A stretch of DNA of 64,000 nt from Stictocephala bisonia (taxonomy: Eukaryota; Arthropoda; Insecta; Hemiptera; Membracidae): assembly GCA_035578905.1 (NCBI GenBank), contig JAQJVL010000421.1, positions 479,001-543,000 of the forward strand, given 5' to 3'. The first letter of the stretch is position 1. Each line of letters opens with the position of its first letter. This document shows positions 12,101 to 23,765 of this stretch, one piece after another. The position numbers and the translations under genes were made by a program. Under the pieces are notes generated by a model. That model saw nothing but the letters and a program-made list of their open reading frames with translations. It had not been told where the DNA came from and searched no databases.

Positions 12101-14830
12101 AATGCGATACTAACTTTTACAATTATATAAGGGTTAAATGTTCCTTTATTATATTATTATCTTGATACTATAATGAATCTATAGTTAGCTTAGAAATGAT
12201 TTATAAAATAGTTCTAATTAATCAATTCATTAAATATTTCGTCCTCATTGTCATTTACTATTAAATTATTTTTTAATTTTATTAATTGAGCTCAAGTAAA
12301 CATTGCAGTTAAATGCCTAAATTCACAATACCTTGTATAATTAGGTGTTTGTTTATAATTTTGTAGTGCTCTTTGATGTTGATTAATAATACTAATATTT
12401 TATCTATCTTAAATAAATAATACAGTAGCCATTGCCAAAATAAATAAAACATACAATATTGTGGGCTACATTTGGTTTTCATCATGAAAATATTTCAATG
12501 TAATGATTTAGTGTAAAATAAATACAATTGTAATAAAATAGAAAATACTTTATTAAAGAAGTTACGTGATTGTTTTAAAATTAGGGTATTGTTATAATCA
12601 AGTTAAGTATTTGTGACCTTTTAAAATGTTACGTTTAGAACTATAAACATTTTAAAAGAATTATAAACAAATACGTGACAGAAAATGAGTAAATTATTTG
12701 TAAATATGTTAATACGTTAGAAAAAAATAAAATAAAATACATCATTTTTAAAATAAAGTATTTTTTTAATTCAATACGATTAGTATTTTTAAACACTAAA
12801 TACAACTAACGAATAGAAAGAACTAAGTTTAATCAGCACTAAATTTTATGTGTTTATTGAGAAAAAATAACCGCCAGCACTGAAATAAATATTATTTAAA
12901 CGTATTTAATTTTTTAAAATTAATAATCGACTTTCGTATTGTTAAATTATGTCTGTAAAATTTTTATTCTGCTTAATTTTAATAAATTAGTACTACAAAA
13001 AAGTTAATCTAAATAAATTTATTTTTGTCCACAAGAAGATTTATTCTGAGTCTTTTAGAATGATTACATGCAAATAGGGTTTAAATGGAGTGTTTTATAT
13101 ATAGCCCATAAAGGAGGTAGGCACGGCAACGTTTATAAAGCCTAACCCTTGTTTAAATAAATGACACGAATTAAATTTATTCGTTTTTCTGCGTTATCTT
13201 GTATTTGGATGAGTAACACACAAGTTTTGTACACAAAACATGTTTAATTCTACTCGTAAATAAAAAAAAAATTTTAGCAACATGCAGCAATAAAATATTC
13301 TCTATACATACCATTACTTATATGTGAATTAAACAGGGTATATTTGAGAAAAAATGTTTTGCAGCCTTTTAAAAACAGTTTTATAAACAGATATTAAGGT
13401 AAAGCTGATTTATCCTTGATGTTACTAATACATAAACTCATAAAAAATGAAATGTAATGTAAAAAATAAATAAAAACTTCTTTTCTTAATAAAATGGCAA
13501 ATCATTTCTGCAAAGAAAAAAATACCACTTCTATTATACGTCTTTATTATAAATAAAATAACTAAATTTATAACTCTTAACATTATTGTTTTAAAGGTTA
13601 TGTATTGTTTTTAACATAACTTTTACATAAATCTAGGTTATATTTTGTTATGTTAAATTTTTGTGTGACAAAATTCTTCAAGAAAGGGAAAAAATGAAAA
13701 TTGTCTTGATTTTTGAGATTTGTTTGGTAAAATTAGAGTTAAAAGCCTCGTTTAGTTTTTAATATCTGGTCCCTTTACTTTATTGTATAATATCAAACCG
13801 TTATGAAGAAGGAGAGCGCCAGACAATACAGTAAGCTACACTTGAATGAACAAAGTAATTGGATCCAAGGCTATATAAATTGATTTCAGATTTCCTAGGA
13901 TAATAGAAATGAAATAAAACGTTTGATAGTTACTAAAATGTAAAAGAATATAGCCTTCTAGTTTATACCTAATAATACGTCATTTTCTAACTGTTCTACC
14001 ACTGAATCCAGATGTTTTCATTGATTAACTAAATCCCAATGATAGATCCCGGTAAATCAGTTGTTATTGCACACTATTTACACACAGGTCTACAGGTAAC
14101 TGGCGAGTGAATGTTCTAAAACATTTATTTTTATCGGAAAATATGCCTCTCTTGTTGACCCATCTTTATTTTTAGACTAGCCTCAGAGTGTAATCGACGC
14201 TAGTTAGTGTTTGGCTGCAGTGTTTGATTTTGAAATCGTTAGTTATTTTAAACCTACGCCTGCAATTTTTAATATTTTGAACTGTGATGTATCGTTACTA
14301 CATACTAACTTGAAACATACGAGTCTATTTACCGGTGGTTTCGTGTAATCGTAGTGTGGTTGTGTTCCAGCAATAAAAATACAGTTTTTTAATTTTAGTA
14401 TAATATTTCTGTCCTACGTAAGGTGGTTTGGCTATTTATTTTACATAAGCAGCTCAATTAAAAATAACAGGAAAACACACCACAACATATGTATGATTTG
14501 ATTTTTATTTATAGTATGTATGTATCTATTGTATACAATAAGTACATTTTTATTATATTGATAATATAACTAAAATCTTATTGAAAATTTAATTTTATAC
14601 TCCGTTTAACGAAAACATAATACTAATTTACTCGTCGAGTAAAGGTATCAAGAGGCCTACCACACATACAGAAATTAAATATTTTAGTAAATTTTCTTAG
14701 AACAATTATGAGTACTTCAGTAGAACTTTTTGTCTTTCCTTTATTAAATTATCACTTAGATATTTCCCTTATATATGTCCCTAAACTAAGACTCACATTT
14801 GACTAAGATTTTTCTTTTTTTTTACATTTA
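9121..14830. other. Long AT-rich intergenic or intronic stretch
   Basis: No convincing coding frame longer than about 70 codons and no RNA gene. The frames at 11058-11279 and 11700-11934 lack recognisable motifs. A moderately GC-richer part lies at 14150-14360 but contains no open frame that I can assign. Confidence 0.55.
11027..11057. repeat. 31-bp imperfect palindrome centred on TTAA
   Basis: Centred at 11042/11043 on TATCTTAAGATA. The flanking GGACGGATGC and ATATCCGCC are complementary apart from a few positions. It could be two tail-to-tail element ends or a binding-site-like palindrome. Confidence 0.7.
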
Positions 14831-14879
14831 AAATACTAATGAGAACTACGGTGGTATTGAACTACCCGTTCAATACGGT

Positions 14880-15126
14880 GCGTGTGGGTGGGTCAATACA
14901 GTTGTACGTGTATGGGCGGGTGGGTGGGTCAATACAGTTGTACGTGTATGGGCGGGCGGTTGGGTCTATACAACTGGAAGTGTATGGGTGGGTGGGTCAG
15001 TACAACCGTATGTGTATGGGTGGGCGGCTGGATCAATACAAGTGTAAGTGTATGGGTGGGTGGGTGGGTCAATACAACCGTATGTGTATGGGTGGGCGGC
15101 TGGATCAATACAACTGTAAGTGTATA
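14880..15126 (+). repeat. 36-bp G-rich minisatellite array
   Basis: Six to seven 36-bp units of the form GTGTATGGG(T/C)GGG, then TGGGTCAATACAACTGTA. Unit starts repeat exactly every 36 bp (for example 14893 and 14929). It contains canonical four-tract G-quadruplex motifs at 14914-14928 (GGGCGGGTGGGTGGG) and 15054-15068 (GGGTGGGTGGGTGGG). Because 36 is a multiple of three, overlapping frames of 81 and 141 codons stay open; they encode 12-residue repeats and are not credible genes. Confidence 0.95.
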
Positions 15127-16884
15127 ACTGATAGTAAAAAACTGAATTTAAAAAAGTGTTATGAAGCGAGAAAAGTTACAATGGATAGAAACTGCGTAGG
15201 GATGAAGGAGATAAGAGGTCATAGGAACAAAATTGTAGATTTTCATACATTTTCCTTTGACTGACTATTGTGGAAAAGCCAACTACCACGAATAGTCAGT
15301 CAGTGGTATTTGGCTTATTTACAATATATACAGTATTCATAAATTATGTACGTATAAAAAATAAGTTTATGAGTAAAACTCAGATTTTAAATTTACACAG
15401 ACTAAAACGAAAGCTAACCTATGAAAGCTTAGATCTACTATATATCTAAAAAACATGCCTAATTAGCAAACACCGTTTTAGAAATGTATGATCAAAATAG
15501 CTACTTAATAATATAAAGCAATTTAATTATAATTTAAAAACTTATTAAGTTATACAACGTAGGAGGTAGGTAAACCATATTACAAGGGGTGACCATTTTA
15601 TTAAATGAGCATTTGAAATGTTAAGTTATCATAACTCCATAGTGACTTTACGCATTGATATATACTTTTTTTAATGAAAGAAAAGATACGAATTGTATAA
15701 AAGCTTTCACAATCAAAGTAATCGAATGTGACCGAGGGCGTGCCTCAAGATAAGTCAAATGGACATTCTATGTTGTGGCTGATTTAATGGGATTCTCATC
15801 CAATCCTCTGATCTCCCATTTTAGCCGGTCAAGATACCTGGTGAATGTATAGTCCAATATGTATACAATGTGATAGTACTCGTATTATATAAGACGTGTA
15901 TATTATACAAGCATTCAAAATTCTTTATAGTAATCCTATAATTTATTTAATATATCACACGAAACTATTTTCAAAATCTTCTTTTTAGCTATACATACTA
16001 GCTATAAGAATCAATATAATATCTTAGCTTAGAATAAATGTTAATAGTTGAAAATAAATTAAAATATTATTTGTTTTTTCTCAACTTCATTAAAATCTAT
16101 CTTAATATCTTGAATATGTTAAGAAGTTATGTTTTTGTACAAATTTGCTAGTGTTTGCTCCAAAGTATGAAATAAAACCAAACTTTACATACTTATATCA
16201 CGTAATTAACATAAAGAAGAGTTAAAAAACCAACAATATTTTCAGTTTACAAACGTAAAAAAAACGCACCTCACATAGTATAATTTTATATATCCATAAG
16301 AACATTTTTTAAAAATACGAGTATATATATTACTTAATTTGGTGCACCATAATATGTTTTGCTACACCGCTGAACCTTTTAGAATATAGCTCTTTCATAC
16401 TGATAAGGTTGACGTAATTTCATTAATAATTATGAATGTAAAATATTATGTAGTTGTATTATAATAAGCTTAAATAGATTAACTATAAACTAAACTATTT
16501 ATTATAAGGTATTTTTAAAGGATTTTTGTTAGAGTTAACTATGATAATAATTATTTTTCTGATATTCTTAATTTTAAAATGTATTCAGCATGTTAGGTAG
16601 TTTTTATGACGATAGATAGATGTTTTAAGTAAAGTTATGTTTGGAAATTCTTACAGTAAAAATATAATTCTAAGAATAACAAATTACAAAATTCCTACAA
16701 TGTAACCATCGTACCCACTATAAATTCATTCCTCACTCATTTAAGATAAACAGATTTTTATTGTCTGACCATTGATAAATTCCTCCCAAAATTTAATTAC
16801 AAATGAAATGCCTTTAAATTTACACATCTCCAGATATGTATCTTTTTTATGCTTATGATTTGACAATAAAACATCATTGCTTCA
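15127..16884. other. AT-rich stretch, no assigned feature
   Basis: A GC-richer patch at 15715-15860 was translated in all frames without finding a family I could name. The rest is AT-rich with no structure noted. Confidence 0.5.
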
Positions 16885-17000
16885 GTGGATTTCCTAAGGG
16901 AAAAATTGGCACTGGGCAATGAGGAAAATGGTGATTGATTACAGAACCGTTTTATCAAGGTAAAGCCTTTCCAGTAAACAGCATTTGGCAATCAACTGTT
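16885..17000 (+). mobile_element. Short dispersed repeat, paired with 26530-26625
   Basis: GGTGATTGATTACAGAACC, then TTTTATCAA, CCAGTAAACAGC and TTGGCAATCAACTGTTTC. The same blocks occur in the same order at 26540-26615. The ends (GATTGATTGC and GGCAATCA) are weakly inverted, suggesting a very small MITE. Confidence 0.5.
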
Positions 17001-17737
17001 TCCCCTTAACTGATACGTGAGTTGTGTTAAATGGCTATATAAATAATATAACATTTATATTTAGGAGCTGCTCGTATTTCCAGTAAACGAGTCACTTATT
17101 CCAAGTAAAAAGCTAGTTCAAATTTAAATTAAGCTTATGATATGTTAATAAGACGTATTAAAGTTCAGACAGTTAGTTCTTCAAGTATAAAATAAATGGG
17201 AGAAGACTTAACTGTTACAAATTTTATATGATATACGAGTTGTATTAGTCTTTGCAACTAAATAGGTTAAAACATATTTGTATTTATTTGCATTCAGGTT
17301 GTTCTATAAATCAGAGTTTGGAAGCTCTTGTATTGTAGTATTTATTGCTATTTCAAATATAATATAATACTTATGAAAACTTGTAGAAAACCTATCATAC
17401 AGAGTGTCTAGATTCGACTGTCGAATATTTTAAAGCATATTTCTTCAGATCAATGCAAGCAAATAAAATTATATAACGTCTGTCTTTTCTCTATTAGTTT
17501 ATTGTCTGTGAGTCTTTATTTGGTTTTACAACAATTTCAATAACTCAAAGACTGTTTGACATACAATACTGTATTTTGGTATAGCAGTTGATATTAATGT
17601 TTGAAGACTAAGTTAAAGATTATTAGTTTAAAAATGGTGACTAATGATTTCAAAGTCAAATATAAATAAAACTTCAAATTTTACAAAATACTTTAAAATA
17701 AAACATTTAAAATAGTGTTTTGTCAAATACAACAATG

Positions 17738-17892
17738 TTCCAATTTAAAAGATCGGATGATAAATACCTGAGGGAACTTATTTTTGTGACTGAAAGCATT
17801 GTCATCTCCATAAAGAGTACCGAGATAACAATGCCTTCAGGCACAAAAATAGCTTTCCTCAGTTTTTTATCATCCGATCTTTTAAATTGGAA
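17738..17892. repeat. Long hairpin, arms about 70 bp
   Basis: The left arm starts TTCCAATTTAAAAGATCGG and the right arm ends with its complement at 17892. The arms pair over about 70 bases with scattered mismatches around a loop near 17810-17822. Pairing weakens but may continue outward to about 17705 and 17940. The transcript would be a long imperfect hairpin; it may be a foldback MITE. The 64-codon frame over it is fortuitous. Confidence 0.85.
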
Positions 17893-18106
17893 TATCGATA
17901 AATATTTGGCATAATACGGTCAAAAAATACTGTGTTTTAACAAGTCTGGGTCAAACTTGTTAATGTTTAGATAGCTGCTATTTTGAAACTAAGAGACTTG
18001 GACCTACTGTTTTGTTACACGAAATATAACTTTGTAAGATCGACTTGAGTTCTAAAATGCAGTATTGTAATTCAAACGGTTTATAGTTATATAAAAATAT
18101 GTAAAA

Positions 18107-18235
18107 ACACATACAGACTCACCAACAGATATTAAATCGAGAAATACAAAAGTTATATGGAATTATTTGCTTTTACTGTCCTAACGAACAATCCTTTAAC
18201 TATGGGGCAGTTGATGCTGGACACCCTGTATGTGT
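18107..18235 (+). mobile_element. Segment with GGACACCCTGTAT end, second copy
   Basis: Begins AAAAACACATACAGACT and ends CTGGACACCCTGTATG, matching the start and end of 630-735, though the middle has diverged. Confidence 0.45.
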
Positions 18236-18239
18236 AGCT

Positions 18240-18345
18240 GTTTGAAGTTAATCATTACTGTATGTTTATGAGTGAGTGGGTGGATGTGGGCAATCATCAC
18301 CACCATTTGTGTATTGGTGGGTAGGACAGTCATACTGCTGAACCT
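18240..18345 (+). repeat. 36-bp-family minisatellite, degenerate locus
   Basis: GAGTGAGTGGGTGGATG, then CACCACCATTTGTGTATTGG and TGGGTAGGACAGTCATAC: two or three decayed units of the family at 14880. Confidence 0.6.
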
Positions 18346-18733
18346 CTATATTTACATTTTGCCATCAGTTGTAGAACATTTATTTATGTAGTTACCCTTG
18401 TGATTTTGGTTGTCAATATAGTGATTGACTGCAAAATAGTGGAATGTATAAGGATAAATGGATGAATCTTTCTTGTGGTCCTGAGATAGGAAAGTTCCTT
18501 GAAATACCTATAGTTTACAATTCCTACTAAATAATACAGTTTTTTTTTTTTTAATTAGGACTGCAAGTACAACCCTAAATCTCAAATAATATAAAAATAA
18601 ATAAAATATTAAGATTAAATATTTACTGTTACACTTGTTGTTTATAATATGTTCCATTATTTAGTTAGTGGCTATTTAGTTTATTAACGTCTTAATAATC
18701 AAAATAAAACTTTTTTTCAAATAGTGTGAACTA

Positions 18734-19333
18734 TCTCTATGTATAAAAGAGAAAGCCCTCACCCAATCATCACTAATTCTCCCACTTCCCGTAATCCTAC
18801 AGAGCTGAAATTTTGTACAAATGTACTATATAGGCTAAATAGGAAATATTAAGTATTTTTATCTCGATGACATATTCATAGGAGGTACAAACTGCCCCTA
18901 AAATCTTGTACTATAAGGATACCTAGAATTGATTTTAGTAAATTAATAACAGCTGGTTTGTAAATAGATAAACATGTTGATTTCGTATATTTGACATTTA
19001 TCCTATTGATACAAGTTTACAATGAATAAGACTTCTTATATATATTTTTTATAAAATAATATATGATTATTTTTATATACAAATAATGATGATTACAATA
19101 TTGATCAGGCTATAAAATGTTTTTAATGTTGTTAAAACATGACTGTTTATATTTAAACTATAATACGTTGCAATTAGTGAGTTACTAGAGATTATGTTTA
19201 ATATTATGGTTTTAGTATATTTTTACTACTATTATTCGGTATCAATAGTCACATGCCGAGGCCGAAGTCCAAGGTGTCTAAAGTTCATCGAGCGATGGGG
19301 TCATCACGTGAAGCATGCAGGGGTGTCCCCTAG
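18734..19333 (+). mobile_element. Non-autonomous Helitron, 600 bp, both ends present
   Basis: The 5' end is TCTCTATGTATAAAAGAG (18734). The 3' end is CTAG (19330-19333), next to a small GGGG-TGT-CCCC hairpin (19320-19330). The bases flanking the element are A (18733) and T (19334), the A/T insertion site of Helitrons. There are no TIRs or target-site duplications, as expected. The 3' 80 bp is much GC-richer than the surroundings. There is no Rep/helicase frame, so any movement would need an autonomous partner. The hairpin overlaps the CTAG end rather than lying about 10 bp upstream, which is less usual. Confidence 0.68.
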
Positions 19334-19794
19334 TTTATTTATGAAATAAGCAATAATTATGAAATAGAGGGGTTAGTTAGTACCTGTATGATAAAACTAT
19401 AAATTACTAACTAACCTTTGGACGAGGTGACTAGAAGTATTTAACAAGTATCTAATTACGGCATCATTATTTTTTACAGCCCAGTACGTGACCTACGAAC
19501 CAACCAACCCTTCAGTGGCGTTCAATCAACCGTGACGAAGTAATGAATATGTGTCGGATAAAATCGGATTAGCTTTGACAGTGTATATAACTGAATTAGA
19601 TCCTATATAAACATAGTTATGTACAGTATCTGTTCTTTTTGTTAAATATTATAAAATACAATACTACTAATTCATACATTTAATTGTTTGAGTCAGTGTC
19701 ATTGCAGAAAAATAATCTTCCAATCTAAGTTGATAATTAGCATAGCAAAAACAGAAACGCTTAGTTTTTGGCCCATTTTCTTTTGTAGAATATC

Positions 19795-20757
19795 GTTTTT
19801 ATGTATGCTGAATAGGAAACATTAAGTATTTTTAACATGATAAAATACTTCCACGGGGTATAAAACGCCCATAAGGGCCATACAAACTATAAGGGCCACG
19901 AGGTATACAAACTATAAGGCCCACGGGGTATAAAAACTATAATGGCCACGGGTTATGAAAACTATATGGGCCACGTGGTATAAAAACTATAAGGGCCACG
20001 GAGTATAAAACTATAAGGACCACGCGGGATAAAAACTATAAGATACAAGGGGTATAAAAACTATAAGGGCCAAGGGGTGTAAAACTATAAGGCCAAGTGG
20101 TGTAAAACTATAAGGGCCACTGAGTATACAACTATAAGGCCCATGGGGTATAAAACTATAAGGCCCATGTGGTATAAAAACTATAAGGGCTACGGGCTGT
20201 AAAACCATAAGGGCCATGGAGTATAAAAATATAAGGGCCACGGAGTATAAAACTATAAGGGCTATGGAATATAAGACTATAAGGGCCACAATATATAAAA
20301 ACTGTAAGGACCACGGGGTATAAAACTATAAGGGCCAGGGGGTGTAAAACTATAAGGCCAAGGGGTGTAAAACTATAAGGGCCACGAGGTATAAAAACTA
20401 TAAGGGCCAAGGGGTGTAAAACTATAAGGGTCAAGGGGTGTAAAACTATTAGGGCCACTGAGTATAGAACCTATAAGGGCCACGGGGTGAAAAACTATGA
20501 GAGCCACGTAGTATAAAACTATAAGGGCCACGTGGTATAAAAACTATAAGGGCCACGGGGTGAAAAACTATGAGAGCCACGTGGTATAAAAACTATAAGG
20601 GCTACGGAGTATAAAACTATAGAGGCCACGTGGTATAAAAACTATAAGGGCTACGGAGTATAAAAATATAAAGGACACGGGGTGTAAAAATATAAGAGCC
20701 ACGGAGTAAAAAACCATAAAGGCCACGTGGTATAAAAACTATAAGGTCCGAAGTACA
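19795..20757 (+). repeat. 25-bp minisatellite array grown from Helitron-like sequence
   Basis: About 35 copies of a roughly 25-bp unit, GGGCCACGGGGTATAAAAAC plus TATAA, start near 19853 and end near 20746. The lead-in GCTGAATAGGAAACATTAAG (19807-19826), followed by TATTTTTA and a GGGGTATAAA step, matches the Helitron interior at 18834-18900 (GCTAAATAGGAAATATTAAG). Higher-order units are visible: GTGAAAAACTATGAGAGCCA recurs at about 20487 and 20559, and GGGGTGTAAAACTATAAGGCCAAG-type pairs recur at about 20070 and 20340. Minus-strand frames reading Ala-Leu-Ile-Val-Leu-type repeats stay open through the array because the unit rarely contains a stop; they are not genes. Confidence 0.93.
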
Positions 20758-21715
20758 ATAGATCACCTATTACAGTTTCGGAAATACTATGATGCTTGGA
20801 CCATGATTTAAAGAAAATAATTTTGCGTATGCTCTAGATGCGTAGTGAGAAAATACTATTAAATATTAATTTTCATATAAATAAAATAAATAATGACCAT
20901 AAACCATCCAAAAAAATAGACTAGTACGACGAAACTTTACAAAATATGCTAATTATGAGCTATGTATGGTGCAATAATACGAAAAGAAGCAAAAATAAGA
21001 AAGTTAAAATAATTTTTTGTTTTTTACTTAAAAATAGTTCTAAGAGTTTTTGTCTCGTGAATATGTTGTAATATTTAGAGACCATACAGTTTAGTACATC
21101 ATTATTACACAAACCCAATAAAAATTATAAGCATGATCACAGTGAAGAATAAACGAATTCAATGGAATCTGTTATCAGTCTCTATTACATTATATTCGTA
21201 TAGTCATTAACCAAAATCTTATTTATACTAATATTACAAATATATTTTCAATGCCTTAACATCGTTATTAATCCACTATTTAAAACATACAATGTCATTA
21301 AGAGCTCCAAATATGAATTTACCCAAATAAATAATGATATTTATGGTATATATTTACTTTGATATTTGGTAAACAACAATCAATTAAAAACTTATAAATT
21401 GGAATATAAAGGGATTACTAGGCCCTGAACATAGGAAACATATTGATTGTATGTTCAACGTTAGAGATTTATTCAAACTATCAGTTATGTCATATAGGAT
21501 TTGTATGACTAGTTAGTTTTATACTTTGCATTACTGTAACGTTTGATATCTTGCTTATGAAAATGTTCCTTAATGAGGCATTACTTGGTATTAACCATCC
21601 CTGAATATTTACTGTTATTATTATTTATTAATTATGCTCAGGTTTCAGTGGCTACATATTATTTATTGTAGCCATAACGTCTATAAATTATAGATTAGTT
21701 TTAAACTAGAGCTAA
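20758..21715. other. AT-rich stretch, nothing recognised
   Basis: No coding, RNA or repeat signal noted. Confidence 0.55.
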
Positions 21716-21900
21716 TCCCTGCTCGCTTCGCGTGTCAGCCCCTTAACTCTCTGTTATCGTGATATCATGGCCTTTCACCTCGGAGTGTGACTTTCAAGTA
21801 AAATCATCATATGTACATTTATGTATAGTACCTCACTTGATTCGGAAAATATAGTCGAAATCTAACATCAAATGTTAATAATTAGCCAATTTCTAAAGTG
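21716..21900 (-). mobile_element. Helitron 3'-end-like fragment
   Basis: On the minus strand the sequence ends CGAAGCGAGCAGGGATTAG, then CTCTAG, followed by T. It parallels the 3' end of the Helitron at 18734-19333 (AAGCATGCAGGG then CCCCTAG, followed by T). It includes a short CGC-GAA-GCG hairpin. No matching 5' TC end is visible to the right, so the copy is probably truncated. Confidence 0.45.
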
Positions 21901-23596
21901 TCCTTTTAAGAAAGATCCATAACCCCTTTTAATAGTATAACAAAATTTAAATAATACTTCCACATTAATTTAATATCTCTACATGTTATTATTAAGACCG
22001 ACTTACATGCTTTGGGAACTTCACGTTCTTTCCAGATAAAAATATTTAATACTAAAATTTGTATTTCACAACTACGAATAGGGGTGATTTGTTGGTAACT
22101 ATATCGTTCCAATTGATCTAGAAATATGTTAAAATCAAATTGCTTCACCTATTATAAATAAGTATTCCTCTAACATATTACGTTTAATATAATATACAAT
22201 TAATTATAAGAGATGAACAATCCTGAACTAGGTGCATTTAAAATAGACAACTAAATACTGTTTAGGGCTGTGTTCAACCACATAAAACCCACTTTAATCC
22301 AACAACGAATCTCATTACACCTGTAATGAAGCATGAACAACTTGTGTTGCTAAACAGCAGTGATGAAAGTGGTTAGCTCTACAACAAACATCACTCGCTT
22401 CCAAATGTACTTTGAATAGAGCAAACAAGTACAACAACATAGTCAATGGGTTTTGTTTGTAGGATGTTTGTTAATGTTTGCCCAACAGTGTTTTGTGGGT
22501 TACACATGAAGATTTATTGATGGAAAAAATGGAAATCACATATGTAATGAAACAAAATCTGCTATTAATACATTAATGGTTATACTGCTTAAACAAAAGA
22601 CGTAAACAATTAGATATATGTAAATTTACAAAATTGAAATAATATATTTTTAAGAAAATATTTTATAAATAAATACAAGTAAGGATGTGAGGGTGGTAAG
22701 CAATACATACTTAATTGAGTAACCAAATTAAAATATGTTGAAAATAAAACTTTAAAATTTTTTTAAACACGAAGTAATTTTAACGGTATAATTTTAATTT
22801 ACTACTTCTAATAAGCTTATTATTCAGTTATCATTTACATCTCTATTAACATTTATGTAGTATTAAAAAATTATCCATTTTACCAATGGTTTTTGTTTTG
22901 TAGAGTGTTTGTTCGGTTTTACCAAAAATACTTTTTTGTTTATATTGATTTTATCTTGTAATAATGAAAAAAGGGAATTACCTTACCTTTTATCTAAAAT
23001 AGCCTTTTAAATTTATTTAAAATAATTTATCTCTTTATTGCTAATAAAATGGCATAGTACATTATGTTTAATTGAAGCATTAAAAACGAAAGTAATATGT
23101 TTTGAAGGGAAATTGTATTACTAAAATCGTCTATGGCTGGAATAGTGTTAAAAGAACTCAGCTATACTACAATATAATAGTTATATCATTAATAATTTTT
23201 AAACATTCTTAAACTTTTTATAACACATAGAGTTTTAGAGATACTATTTTAATTTACTTTTTTAATAAGCTATTAAACCATTCATAAAACAACAAATAAG
23301 TATTAATATAAAATCATTACATCCTGATATCTACCAAAAATACAAAGTCACTATAATTTTAATTGTTCCATTATTAGTCTAAAGTTTACCAATGTCACCT
23401 GATATTTTGGACTTTTAAGAAGACCGTATTATTCACTATAGTTTTATTTCTTCTGCTTAAGTAATCAAACTGTTATCAATTACATGTTTATCTTAGCATA
23501 ACATTTAGTTATTTAATAAGTAAACTTTTTATATTGCTTAAAATCACATAAGAGTTACGATGATAAAAATAAATTCAAAACCTATTAGTAACTTAA
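21901..23596. other. AT-rich stretch with one short duplicated segment
   Basis: About 50 bp at 22444-22497 (CAATGGGTTTTGTTTGTAGG, then ATGTTTGTTAATG) recurs in diverged form at 22885-22938. Otherwise nothing was recognised. Confidence 0.45.
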
Positions 23597-23765
23597 AGTG
23601 AATCTTGGTTAAGGAACGTAAATAGGATCTTGGCTATCAGAACATTTTAGAAGTTTATCTCGATTATTACAACGTGTGGTGAATCCTGGTTATCGGAACA
23701 TAACATAGATCTCTGTTATAACTTAAGATATTGTTCTTGGTTATTGGATCATAAAGTCAACCACT
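23597..23765 (+). repeat. Degenerate minisatellite (CTTGGTTATCGGAACATA-like)
   Basis: Imperfect units such as TCTTGGTTAAGGAACGTA, TCTTGGCTATCAGAACAT, TCCTGGTTATCGGAACAT and TTCTTGGTTATTGGATCAT repeat at irregular spacing. An isolated TTCTTGGTTACTAAGAAAC lies near 24112. Confidence 0.6.

Noticed and set aside
14839..15264. Overlapping frames of 141 and 81 codons with 12-residue repeats (MGGWVGQYNR-like)
   Set aside because: They are forced open by the 36-bp minisatellite, whose period is a multiple of three. They continue only a short way beyond the array and change frame freely between copies.
15715..15860. GC-richer patch as a transposase or RT fragment
   Set aside because: All six frames were read; none gave a motif series I could match to a family.
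20011..20458. Minus-strand frames encoding Ala-Leu-Ile-Val-Leu-His-Pro-type repeats
   Set aside because: By-product of the 25-bp array; different frames are open in parallel and there is no start context or conserved flank.
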